Source: Gammaproteobacteria bacterium (GTDB lineage: Bacteria; Pseudomonadota; Gammaproteobacteria; Pseudomonadales; Azotimanducaceae). From it: 5,034 nt of DNA. Location of the stretch: assembly GCA_003228415.1 (NCBI GenBank), contig QIDL01000576.1, positions 1 through 5,034 on the forward strand. The letters are read 5' to 3'. Under the pieces are notes generated by a model. The model did no database searches, was not told the origin of the DNA, and saw nothing but the letters and a program-made list of their open reading frames with translations. Positions 1-4,906 of this stretch are shown here, in pieces (the stretch's first letter is position 1; every line of letters starts with the position of its first letter). The position numbers and the translations under genes were made by a program.

Positions 1-628
1 CTATCTCCAGCGCCAGCGCCCTGGCTGCGGTGCCGACTTCGTCGGCGGGGACAACCTTGGAGACCAGGCCCAATTCTTCACATTCTTCGGCCAGCAGTGT
101 GCGACCGGTGAAGATCAGTTCCGCCGCCTTCGACCAGCCGAGCAGGCGCGGCAGGATCCAGGTCCCGCCGGATTCCGGAACGATCCCCCGGGCGGTAAAG
201 GCGGCAGCCAGCTTGGCGCCGTCCGCCATGATGCGGATGTCACAGCCGAGGGCGAGGTCCATGCCGTAGCCGGCCGCCGAGCCGTTCAGTGCGCAGATGG
301 TGGGCGTATCCAGGCTGTGGAGCACCGTCGGGGGCGTGTTGCGTAGATCCAGGCCCCTTTTGCTGTTGGATTTCTTGCCGCCGCCGAGGCTGGCGGTACC
401 TGCCTTGATGTCGAGTCCTGCGCAGAAAAACCGGCCGCTGCCGGTGATGACGATGGCGCGTACCTCGCCGTCCTCATCCGCGCTCAGCAGCTTCTCACAC
501 AGTTCTTCCAGCATCGGGCCACTGATGGTATTGCGCTCATCGGGTCGATTGAAGGTGATGGTGGCGATGTGGTCGCTCACCTCGTAGAGCATGTCCTCGG
601 TTGATACTTCGCTTGCTGCGGTTGCCAT
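1..628 (-). CDS. Enoyl-CoA hydratase/isomerase (crotonase family), partial: C-terminus beyond left edge
   Basis: This is the N-terminal 209 codons of a crotonase-superfamily protein. The family is usually about 260-280 residues, so roughly the last quarter is missing. The start is the ATG at 626-628, with a purine-rich AGAGAG at 636-641 seven bases upstream. Both oxyanion-hole regions are visible: FFCAGLDIKA (residues 67-76) and NGSAAGYGMDLALGCDIRI (115-133). They are followed by GIVPESGG (148-155) and the LPRLLGWSKAAELIFTGR segment (159-176), all typical of the fold. These proteins bind acyl-CoA thioesters in the cytoplasm and hydrate, isomerise or otherwise transform them. The two glutamates of classical enoyl-CoA hydratase appear replaced (Asp124 and Phe144 by eye alignment), while Glu152 sits where Delta3,Delta2-enoyl-CoA isomerases carry their catalytic acid. 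Isomerase or another crotonase reaction is therefore as likely as hydration. It is the last visible gene of a minus-strand operon, 44 nt after the Nudix gene. The family call is firm; the substrate is unknown. Confidence 0.93.
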   Translation of the reverse strand, partial: MATAASEVSTEDMLYEVSDHIATITFNRPDERNTISGPMLEELCEKLLSADEDGEVRAIVITGSGRFFCAGLDIKAGTASLGGGKKSNSKRGLDLRNTPPTVLHSLDTPTICALNGSAAGYGMDLALGCDIRIMADGAKLAAAFTARGIVPESGGTWILPRLLGWSKAAELIFTGRTLLAEECEELGLVSKVVPADEVGTAARALALEI

Positions 629-672
629 GGTGATTCTCTCTTGGTCGGTTGATTCGTGGTCCCGAAGTCAGG

Positions 673-1464
673 TCAGCCTGCCCGCTCCGGCATCATCTGT
701 TCAGAGATGTCGTAACCTGCCTCCGGTGGTATACATAGAAAGGTCCCGTCGTCGCGCTTTTCGGTCCAGGGCAGGACCGTTACCGGCACGGTGCCTTCCG
801 TGGCCGCGATGGCATCGGCGACGCTGGCATGATGGCCGAGCTTCTCGATGTTTCTGAGTGTCGGAAATATCACGGTTCTTCGGCCTGCGGCCGCATCCTC
901 CAGTGCCTGGTCGGGGGTGATCCAGACCGAGTCCACAGATTCATGGCCGTCATGGATGGCCACGTGATCGGCCGGTGCCCTGGCCAGAAAGAAGTGGGTA
1001 TCAAAGCGCTTCGGCATCATCTCGGGGGTCACCCAGTGGGCAAAATACGCCAGTCGATCGCATGCCAGGTGTAATTTTTCACGCTCGAGAAACTCAAGAA
1101 TCGTTAACTCGCCGTTCTGGAGACGCTCGCGGTAGGGTTCCAGGGTGGCAAGACGTTCTCCACTGATAAGGGGTTCGGCGCCCGTTTCTCGAGCCAGCAA
1201 CACGCCGCATTCTTCGAATGCTTCGCGGATCGACGCCACCTGAATAGCTCGCATATCGGCGTCTTCAACGGCGCCATCCAGATAGGCGCTCAGGCTGTCA
1301 TCAAAATCCGCAGGATCTGCCTTGCCGCCAGGAAATACCAGGGCACCAGAGGCAAAGTCGATCTGATGGTGGCGGACGACCATGAAGACTTCTATGCCGT
1401 GGGCCGAATCTCTCAGCATCAGGATGGTGGCCGCTGGTACCGGCTTGGACGGGGGATTGTTCAT
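673..1464 (-). CDS. NUDT19-like Nudix hydrolase (possible CoA diphosphatase)
   Basis: A 263-residue cytoplasmic Nudix-fold protein. The fold opens with PAATILMLRDS (10-20) and a VFMVVRHH strand (26-33). The Nudix box is split: FPGGK at 44-48 and REAFEECG at 80-87. The interval from the box glycine (Gly47) to the Arg-Glu pair is 33 residues instead of the canonical 14, an insertion of about 19. The metal-binding REXXEE core is intact. An inserted Nudix box and a long helical C-terminal part with the YFAHWVTPEMMPKRFDTHFF stretch (140-159) are characteristic of the NUDT19/RP2 group. Some members of that group hydrolyse the diphosphate of CoA and acyl-CoAs, giving 3',5'-ADP and (acyl)phosphopantetheine. 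The start is the ATG at 1462-1464, with a weak GGGAC six bases upstream. It lies 18 nt downstream of the luciferase-like gene and 44 nt upstream of the crotonase gene. CoA specificity is inferred from the family and neighbours; other nucleoside diphosphates remain possible. Confidence 0.92.
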   Translation of the reverse strand: MNNPPSKPVPAATILMLRDSAHGIEVFMVVRHHQIDFASGALVFPGGKADPADFDDSLSAYLDGAVEDADMRAIQVASIREAFEECGVLLARETGAEPLISGERLATLEPYRERLQNGELTILEFLEREKLHLACDRLAYFAHWVTPEMMPKRFDTHFFLARAPADHVAIHDGHESVDSVWITPDQALEDAAAGRRTVIFPTLRNIEKLGHHASVADAIAATEGTVPVTVLPWTEKRDDGTFLCIPPEAGYDISEQMMPERAG

Positions 1465-1482
1465 GTTGTTGTCCCGCGCCTG

Positions 1483-2379
1483 TCAGCGGCCGGCGACGTC
1501 GGTGATGAATCGGTCGAGCGTTTCGATCTTCCTGGGACCGCTGCCCAGCGTGAAGTCGGGGACGATGAGTTCGTCCACGCCACTGGCCTCATAGCTGGCG
1601 ACGATGTCTTTGACCTGCCCCGGCGTGCCGATAATGGCAGCCTGTTGCATATCTGCGTTGCGCATCTTCTCGAGGAACGCTTCGTCATCGCTCATGAACA
1701 GCAGGGCCACCGCCGTGCGCTTGATTTCTTTGGGGTCGCGGCCAATGGACTCGCAGTGTGCATCGAGGATGGCCATCTTGTTCTGAAGGGTCTCCACCGT
1801 GCCCCAGACGTTCCACTCGTCCGCGTATCTGGCGGTAATTTTCAGGGTCACCTTCTCACCACCGCCGCCGATCAGCAGTGGTAGCGGTTGCTGGATCGGC
1901 TTGGGTTCCAGCGAAGCATCCTGCAACTGGTAGTACTCGCCATCAAAATCGCTTTTCTCATGGGTGAAGAGCGATTTGATCACCTGGCAGGCTTCGTTCA
2001 GCCGCTTCAAGCGATCGGCGACGGTATAGAAGGGGATACCGTACTGGCTGTGCTCATTTTCCTGCCAGCCGCTGCCAAGCCCCAGCACCACGCGACCACC
2101 GGTGATGTGATCGAGGGTAGCGGCCATCTTTGCCAGCACGGCAGGGTGCCGGTAGGTGTTGCCGACCACCAGCGTACCCATCCGCAAGCGCGGCACACTG
2201 GCTCCGAGTGCGGCCAGCGTGGTCCAGGCTTCCTGGCAGGGGGTGCTGGTATCATCGGCGTTGGGCATGAAGTGGTCGGCATACCAGATACCGTCCCAGC
2301 CGGTTTTTTCGATGTGTTGGACGGTGGCCAGCACGTCCTCATAGCTTTGGCTGGCAGCCGGCCAGAAACTGAACCGCAT
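1483..2379 (-). CDS. LLM-class (luciferase-like) flavin/F420-dependent oxidoreductase
   Basis: A full-length 298-residue luciferase-like monooxygenase-superfamily TIM barrel, cytoplasmic, with no signal peptide. Visible landmarks: GWDGIWYADHFMP (27-39), RLRMGTLVVGNTYRHPAVLAK (64-84), the family-typical LDHITGGRVVLGLGSGW (89-105), EPKPIQQPLPLLIGGGG (158-174), ARYADEWN (183-190) and IIGTPGQV (249-256). These match the F420-type branch (TIGR03560-like), in which F420H2 or FMNH2 transfers hydride to an organic substrate. The substrate cannot be read from sequence. The ATG start (2377-2379) is supported by GGGAG at 2385-2389 with a 5-nt spacer. It is the first gene of the minus-strand operon that continues with the Nudix and crotonase genes, and it faces the GNAT gene across an 87-nt divergent promoter region. 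Database labels usually say 'F420-dependent', but this is unproven here because few Gammaproteobacteria make F420 and no cofactor gene lies in the window. Confidence 0.94.
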   Translation of the reverse strand: MRFSFWPAASQSYEDVLATVQHIEKTGWDGIWYADHFMPNADDTSTPCQEAWTTLAALGASVPRLRMGTLVVGNTYRHPAVLAKMAATLDHITGGRVVLGLGSGWQENEHSQYGIPFYTVADRLKRLNEACQVIKSLFTHEKSDFDGEYYQLQDASLEPKPIQQPLPLLIGGGGEKVTLKITARYADEWNVWGTVETLQNKMAILDAHCESIGRDPKEIKRTAVALLFMSDDEAFLEKMRNADMQQAAIIGTPGQVKDIVASYEASGVDELIVPDFTLGSGPRKIETLDRFITDVAGR

Positions 2380-2466
2380 GGAAACTCCCGTGTCTACTGG
2401 TCTGAACGAAGTATGTTCGCTTATGGCGTTTGCTATGGCAAACTCGCGGCTGAAGGGAGGATAAGT
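2380..2466. promoter_or_regulatory. Divergent intergenic promoter region with inverted repeats
   Basis: These 87 nt separate the minus-strand oxidoreductase operon from the plus-strand acetyltransferase operon, so both leftward and rightward promoters should lie here. A perfect inverted repeat, GTTTGC-TATG-GCAAAC, occupies 2428-2443, and a smaller one, CGAA-N5-TTCG, occupies 2407-2419 (overlapping GAAC-N7-GTTC at 2404-2418). TTGCCA (reverse complement of 2436-2441) matches five of six bases of the -35 consensus for leftward transcription and overlaps the larger repeat, but I find no convincing -10 at good spacing. The repeat is a candidate operator or 5'-UTR hairpin; no regulator gene is adjacent. 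Promoter placement is a guess, whereas the palindromes are directly visible. Confidence 0.45.
2455..2460 (+). promoter_or_regulatory. Strong ribosome binding site of the GNAT gene
   Basis: GGGAGG lies six bases before the ATG at 2467. It decides the start, because the reading frame is open far upstream (to 1888) through the antisense of the oxidoreductase gene, and that extension is not coding. Confidence 0.85.
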
Positions 2467-2985
2467 ATGGCGACGCTTGCCACAGAGCGGCTTACGCTGC
2501 GTCCACTGATAGCCGGCGATGTGCCGGCCCTGCAGCTGTTCTGGAATGATCCAGAGGTGCGGCGCTATCTCTGGGAAAACCAGGAACTGTCAACAGAAGC
2601 GGTTGCTGAAATCGTCGTCCAGAGCGAGACCTGTTTTCGCGACCTGGGGGCCGGGTTTTTCGCGATGGAATTGCTGAGCCAACCGGGCGAACTGGCTGGA
2701 TTTTGCGGCTATCGGCGCTTCGAAGACAGTGATCAGCCTGAGTTGCTCTATGGCATTCTGCCGGAGTTCTGGGGCCAGGGCTTTGCGACCGAAGCCGCCA
2801 GGGCGGTGCTGCAATACGGTTTTGAATCCTGCGGGATGAGCTGTGTCATCGCCGCGACCGATACCCCCAACCAGCGCTCGGTGCAGGTACTGCAACGGCT
2901 CGGGATGTCATTCCGGGAACGGCGCGAGTACCACGGACTCGACACGGTGTTCTACGGTCTTGCCAATGAGGAATTTTCTGTTTGA
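2467..2985 (+). CDS. GNAT family N-acetyltransferase (RimJ/RimL type)
   Basis: A 172-residue protein of the GCN5-related acetyltransferase family, RimJ/RimL-like branch (Acetyltransf_3). It transfers acetyl from acetyl-CoA to an amino group, often the N-terminal amine of a protein, in the cytoplasm. It opens with TERLTLRPLIAGD (6-18), the standard first strand. The acetyl-CoA pyrophosphate loop is in LYGILPEFWGQGFATEA (94-110), of the Q/R-x-x-G-x-G/A type. NQRSVQVLQRLGM (135-147) is the conserved Asn/leucine-rich helix before the C-terminal strand. The start at 2467 follows GGGAGG closely; the longer open frame upstream is the antisense of the oxidoreductase gene. The stop codon overlaps the TTG start of the next gene, so the two are probably translationally coupled. 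The substrate cannot be read from sequence: ribosomal proteins, other proteins and small amines are all possible. Confidence 0.94.
   Translation: MATLATERLTLRPLIAGDVPALQLFWNDPEVRRYLWENQELSTEAVAEIVVQSETCFRDLGAGFFAMELLSQPGELAGFCGYRRFEDSDQPELLYGILPEFWGQGFATEAARAVLQYGFESCGMSCVIAATDTPNQRSVQVLQRLGMSFRERREYHGLDTVFYGLANEEFSV
2968..2972 (+). promoter_or_regulatory. Ribosome binding site for the TTG-started DUF503 gene
   Basis: GAGGA near the end of the GNAT coding sequence is nine bases before the TTG at 2982. It supports this rare start codon and the 4-nt TTGA overlap of stop and start. Confidence 0.6.
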
Positions 2986-3266
2986 ACGTCCGCCTGCTCA
3001 CGGTGAGTTTTCATCTCAGCGGCTGTCGATCGCTGAAGGAGAAGCGTCAACGGTTGCAGGGTATGCGGGAGCGCTTTGGCCGAGCGTCCAATGTGGCGGT
3101 CTGCGAGAGCGGCTATCAGGACTCCCGCCACCGGGCGCAGTGGTGCTTTGTGGCCACGGCCAGCAGCGGTGAGGTGGTAGAGCGGGCGCTCGGAGAGATA
3201 CTGCGCTCGATCGAGACCTCGGTGGACGCGGAACTCGTTGATACGCAACAGGAAGTATTGATTTGA
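2982..3266 (+). CDS. DUF503 family protein (YlxP-like)
   Basis: A 94-residue protein, the usual length for single-domain DUF503 proteins. The family pattern is clear: a hydrophobic first strand LLTVSFHL (5-12), then GCRSLKEKRQRLQGMRERF (14-32), the most conserved part, then NVAVCESGYQDSRHRAQWCFVATAS (37-61), and a C-terminal helix VVERALGEILRSIE (65-78) before a final strand. The family is named after Bacillus YlxP, encoded in the nusA-infB operon next to ribosome-maturation factor genes; its biochemical role is not settled. The start is TTG, overlapping the GNAT stop codon (TTGA, 2982-2985) and preceded by GAGGA at nine bases. No ATG gives the conserved N-terminus. Co-translation with a RimJ/RimL-type acetyltransferase hints at ribosome or protein modification, but this is inference. 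Confidence 0.88.
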   Translation: MNVRLLTVSFHLSGCRSLKEKRQRLQGMRERFGRASNVAVCESGYQDSRHRAQWCFVATASSGEVVERALGEILRSIETSVDAELVDTQQEVLI

Positions 3267-3300
3267 GCGCCGCGATGGAGTTGCAGAGGTCGACGGCTTC

Positions 3301-3306
3301 AAGGAG
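3301..3306 (+). promoter_or_regulatory. Ribosome binding site deciding a GTG start
   Basis: AAGGAG is nine bases before the GTG at 3316. The nearby ATG (3308) and TTG (3311) are in another frame, which closes at 3340, so this site is assigned to the membrane-anchored protein. Confidence 0.65.
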
Positions 3307-3315
3307 CATGTTGGT

Positions 3316-3711
3316 GTGGGTTCTCTACTCGTCATCATAGCAGCCGCGGCGGTTGCCTTGCTGTGGGTTCGTGGCACCCGGCGTAACCGGCTGCGGTGGC
3401 TGGCACGGCTGGATCTGCCTGGAAACTGGGAAAGGGAAGGCGAGTCGGGGCGGCTGGAACTCACGGGTGAATTGCATCGAGGTCGATATCGGTTTCAGGA
3501 AGGCCGTGGAGGACACGGCGATGAGTCGGGCGGATGGCTGCTCGAAGGCCATGCGCTGATTCTGACTTCTGATGCGGGTAAAACGACGGAATGCGAATTG
3601 AGGCAATTCCAGGACGGTAAGATCGGCATTGACGGGCCAGGTCGCGAGCAGCGTATCTATCAGAAGGTGCCGAGCAACGTGGTTCCGCTCAGAGGCCGTT
3701 CAGGAGGATGA
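3316..3711 (+). CDS. Hypothetical small membrane-anchored protein
   Basis: I do not recognise this 131-residue protein. Residues 3-18 (SLLVIIAAAAVALLWV) form one hydrophobic segment, followed at once by the strongly basic RGTRRNRLR (19-27). By the positive-inside rule this suggests an outside N-terminus and a cytoplasmic C-terminal part. The rest alternates short hydrophobic and polar stretches (GRLELTGEL at 45-53, GRYRFQEG at 56-63, WLLEGHALILTS at 74-85, ECELRQF at 92-98, KIGIDGPG at 102-109, QRIYQKV at 112-118). That reads like a small beta-sheet or barrel domain, though this is a guess. GTG is the first usable start after an in-frame stop at 3259-3261 and has AAGGAG at nine bases. It lies 49 nt after the DUF503 gene, so it is likely the third gene of that operon. 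Its last 12 nt overlap a possible minus-strand small gene. Confidence 0.75.
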   Translation: MGSLLVIIAAAAVALLWVRGTRRNRLRWLARLDLPGNWEREGESGRLELTGELHRGRYRFQEGRGGHGDESGGWLLEGHALILTSDAGKTTECELRQFQDGKIGIDGPGREQRIYQKVPSNVVPLRGRSGG

Positions 3712-3873
3712 TTGATCGCCGGAACGGCGCCCTTTGATATCCGGGTGTCGTCGAGGGGCAATCTCATTGGCGAGCCGCTCCAGGTCGCGTCTATCCTTGT
3801 CTTTTTTGCGCCTTTCCTTGGTGCCCTGGCGTCGGTCTTCGCCTTGTTGCGCGCTGTTTTCCAGTTCTGGCAT
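3700..3873 (-). CDS. Possible small arginine-rich protein with Arg-Arg repeats
   Basis: A 57-residue reading frame starting at the ATG (3871-3873), or 60 residues from the GTG at 3880-3882. The product is very polar and basic. Acidic-Arg-Arg triplets recur at exactly seven-residue spacing in EDRRQGTKERRKKDKDRRD (residues 12-30 of the ATG form), then come LERLANEI, APRRHPDI and KGRRSGD. Such DRR/ERR-rich small proteins occur as uncharacterised genes in Gammaproteobacteria, as I recall, but I cannot name a family. Against it: no clear Shine-Dalgarno sequence precedes either start, and plus-strand frames are also open here. For it: the regular repeat, and an AT-rich upstream stretch with TAAAAT (reverse complement of 3910-3915) that could be a -10 element. 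It ends inside the last 12 nt of the membrane-protein gene, a convergent overlap. It may bind nucleic acid, by charge only. Confidence 0.5.
   Translation of the reverse strand: MPELENSAQQGEDRRQGTKERRKKDKDRRDLERLANEIAPRRHPDIKGRRSGDQSSS
3717..3735 (+). terminator. Weak candidate terminator hairpin
   Basis: CGCCG-GAA-CGGCG (3717-3729) forms a 5-bp all-GC stem with a triloop just after the membrane-protein stop codon (3711), followed by CCCTTT. A larger alternative pairs GCCGTTC (3695-3701) with GAACGGC (3722-3728). The T tract is only three bases, so termination here would be inefficient or factor-assisted. Confidence 0.3.
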
Positions 3874-3982
3874 GACAATCACGGCGAAACGCAGACAAGT
3901 CGAACAGCTATTTTAACACTAAAAGGCATTCGCCCTCACCACCAGCTTGGGTACAATGCGCCGTTTTTTCGGGCAGATCTCC
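3874..3982. promoter_or_regulatory. AT-richer promoter region before the DUF815 gene
   Basis: This stretch holds no convincing gene. On the plus strand, TACAAT at 3952-3957 is a five-of-six match to the -10 consensus, 26 nt before the ATG at 3983. The -35 at 17-nt spacing is poor (TTCGCC, 3929-3934). Transcription would start near 3964, inside or before the GTTTTTTC run, giving a leader of about 20 nt. On the minus strand, TAAAAT (3910-3915) could serve the small arginine-rich gene. Confidence 0.45.
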
Positions 3983-4864
3983 ATGCAGACCCTTCTATCA
4001 GATGTTGCCGACCTGGTCCGTCGTCTATTGCGTCTCATACCGGGATACCAAGACTTGGATTGGTCCGTCACCCCGGCGGCCGTCTGGCGAGTCGATCGGT
4101 GGGATGGTGCACTCGTAGCACACCCGGACATCGACCAGATCCGACTCGATGACTTGCTGTTTGTGGAAGACCAGAAAGTGGCTCTGGTTCAGAACACCCT
4201 CCAATTCCTGGCCGGTGCGCCGGCAAACAACGCTCTGTTGTGGGGTGCGCGAGGTACCGGCAAGTCGTCACTCGTGCACGCCCTGCTCGACGAGTACTTC
4301 GACTCAGGGCTGCGCCTGATCGAGGTGGAGAAAGCGAGTCTGGCCAGGCTGCCGGACATTGCTCTGTCGCTTCGAGAAGAGCCGTATCGATTTCTGGTTT
4401 TCTGCGACGATCTTTCCTTCGAAGCGGACGATGCTTCCTATAAAGGGCTGAAGAGTGCTCTGGAGGGTTCGATCTTCCGCTCGGCCGAGAATCTGTTGAT
4501 CTATGCGACATCGAACCGCCGTCATCTGCTGCCGGAGTACATGGCAGACAACGAACAAGCGAGTTTTGTGGGAGGTGAGCTGCATCAGTCCGAAGCGGTG
4601 GAAGAGAAGATCTCGCTCTCCGATCGTTTTGGGCTCTGGCTATCATTTTATCCGTTTAAGCAGGATGAATATCTGGGTCTGGTGCGGCACTGGATCGATG
4701 AACTGGCCAGCGAGTCGGACCTCGAGATTGAGTGGAGTGATGAGTTGCGGGCGGAATCGCTGCGCTGGGCGCTGGCACGCGGAGTGCGCAGTGGCAGAAC
4801 GGCACAGCACTTCGCCCGGCATTGCGTGGGTCGACGCGTTATAGAACGAGATGGAACTCGGTAA
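3983..4864 (+). CDS. DUF815 family AAA-type ATPase
   Basis: A 293-residue cytoplasmic P-loop ATPase of the DUF815 family (PF05673), about normal length. The family core is very well kept: RLDDLLFVEDQK (54-65), NTLQFLAGAPANNALLWG (71-88), Walker A GARGTGKS (88-95), LRLIEVEK (110-117), Walker B FLVFCDD (137-143), SFEADDASYKGLKSALEGSI (145-164), sensor-1-like YATSNRRHLLPEYM (174-187), EAVEEKISLSDRFGLWLSFYPF (204-225) and, near the C-terminus, RSGRTAQHFARH (269-280). The cellular role of this family is not established. The ATG at 3983 is chosen over TTG 3947 and ATG 3956 because the candidate -10 element TACAAT covers 3952-3957 and the family N-terminus fits; no strong Shine-Dalgarno is present (GGGCAG, 3971-3976). 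The next gene follows after 42 nt with no terminator between, so the two may be co-transcribed. Confidence 0.95.
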   Translation: MQTLLSDVADLVRRLLRLIPGYQDLDWSVTPAAVWRVDRWDGALVAHPDIDQIRLDDLLFVEDQKVALVQNTLQFLAGAPANNALLWGARGTGKSSLVHALLDEYFDSGLRLIEVEKASLARLPDIALSLREEPYRFLVFCDDLSFEADDASYKGLKSALEGSIFRSAENLLIYATSNRRHLLPEYMADNEQASFVGGELHQSEAVEEKISLSDRFGLWLSFYPFKQDEYLGLVRHWIDELASESDLEIEWSDELRAESLRWALARGVRSGRTAQHFARHCVGRRVIERDGTR

Positions 4865-4866
4865 TT

Positions 4867-4884
4867 GAAAATGAAAATGAAAAG
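4867..4884 (+). repeat. Short tandem hexanucleotide repeat
   Basis: GAAAAT is repeated twice and followed by GAAAAG (three near-identical 6-nt units) in the gap between the ATPase and the DUF481-like gene. Hexamer changes keep the frame, so phase variation by frameshift is not expected. The A-rich stretch may simply be an unstructured leader. Confidence 0.6.
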
Positions 4885-4893
4885 TGATGGAGT

Positions 4894-4899
4894 GGTGAG
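4894..4899 (+). promoter_or_regulatory. Ribosome binding site deciding the start of the DUF481-like gene
   Basis: GGTGAG is seven bases before the ATG at 4907. The in-frame ATGs at 4871 and 4877 have no Shine-Dalgarno sequence and would put a long polar stretch before the signal peptide. Confidence 0.5.
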
Positions 4900-4906
4900 A
4901 TTGTCA

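Noticed and set aside
597..653. 9-bp direct repeat TCGGTTGAT at 597-605 and 645-653
   Set aside because: One copy lies within the crotonase coding sequence, the repeat is short, and nothing nearby suggests a mobile or regulatory role.
1366..1884. Plus-strand open frame of 172 codons across the Nudix/oxidoreductase junction
   Set aside because: Antisense to two well-supported genes, with no family resemblance or ribosome binding site.
1888..2466. N-terminal extension of the GNAT frame by 193 codons
   Set aside because: Antisense of the oxidoreductase gene. The GNAT domain begins right at ATG 2467, which has a strong Shine-Dalgarno.
3275..3340. 21-codon frame from ATG 3275 between the DUF503 and membrane-protein genes
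   Set aside because: No convincing ribosome binding site or recognisable peptide; too short to support.
3712..4152. Plus-strand TTG frame of 146 codons after AGGAGG, with a hydrophobic stretch
   Set aside because: The AGGAGG-to-TTG spacing (4 nt) is tolerable, but the frame overlaps the DUF815 gene by 170 nt. Its hydrophobic part is the antisense of the lysine/arginine-rich small frame, and its C-terminal half is the out-of-frame shadow of the ATPase. A short membrane peptide here is not fully excluded.
4068..4646. Minus-strand open frame of 192 codons inside the ATPase gene
   Set aside because: Low-complexity Arg/Pro/Ser-rich translation typical of antisense to GC-rich coding DNA; the sense strand is a clear DUF815 gene.
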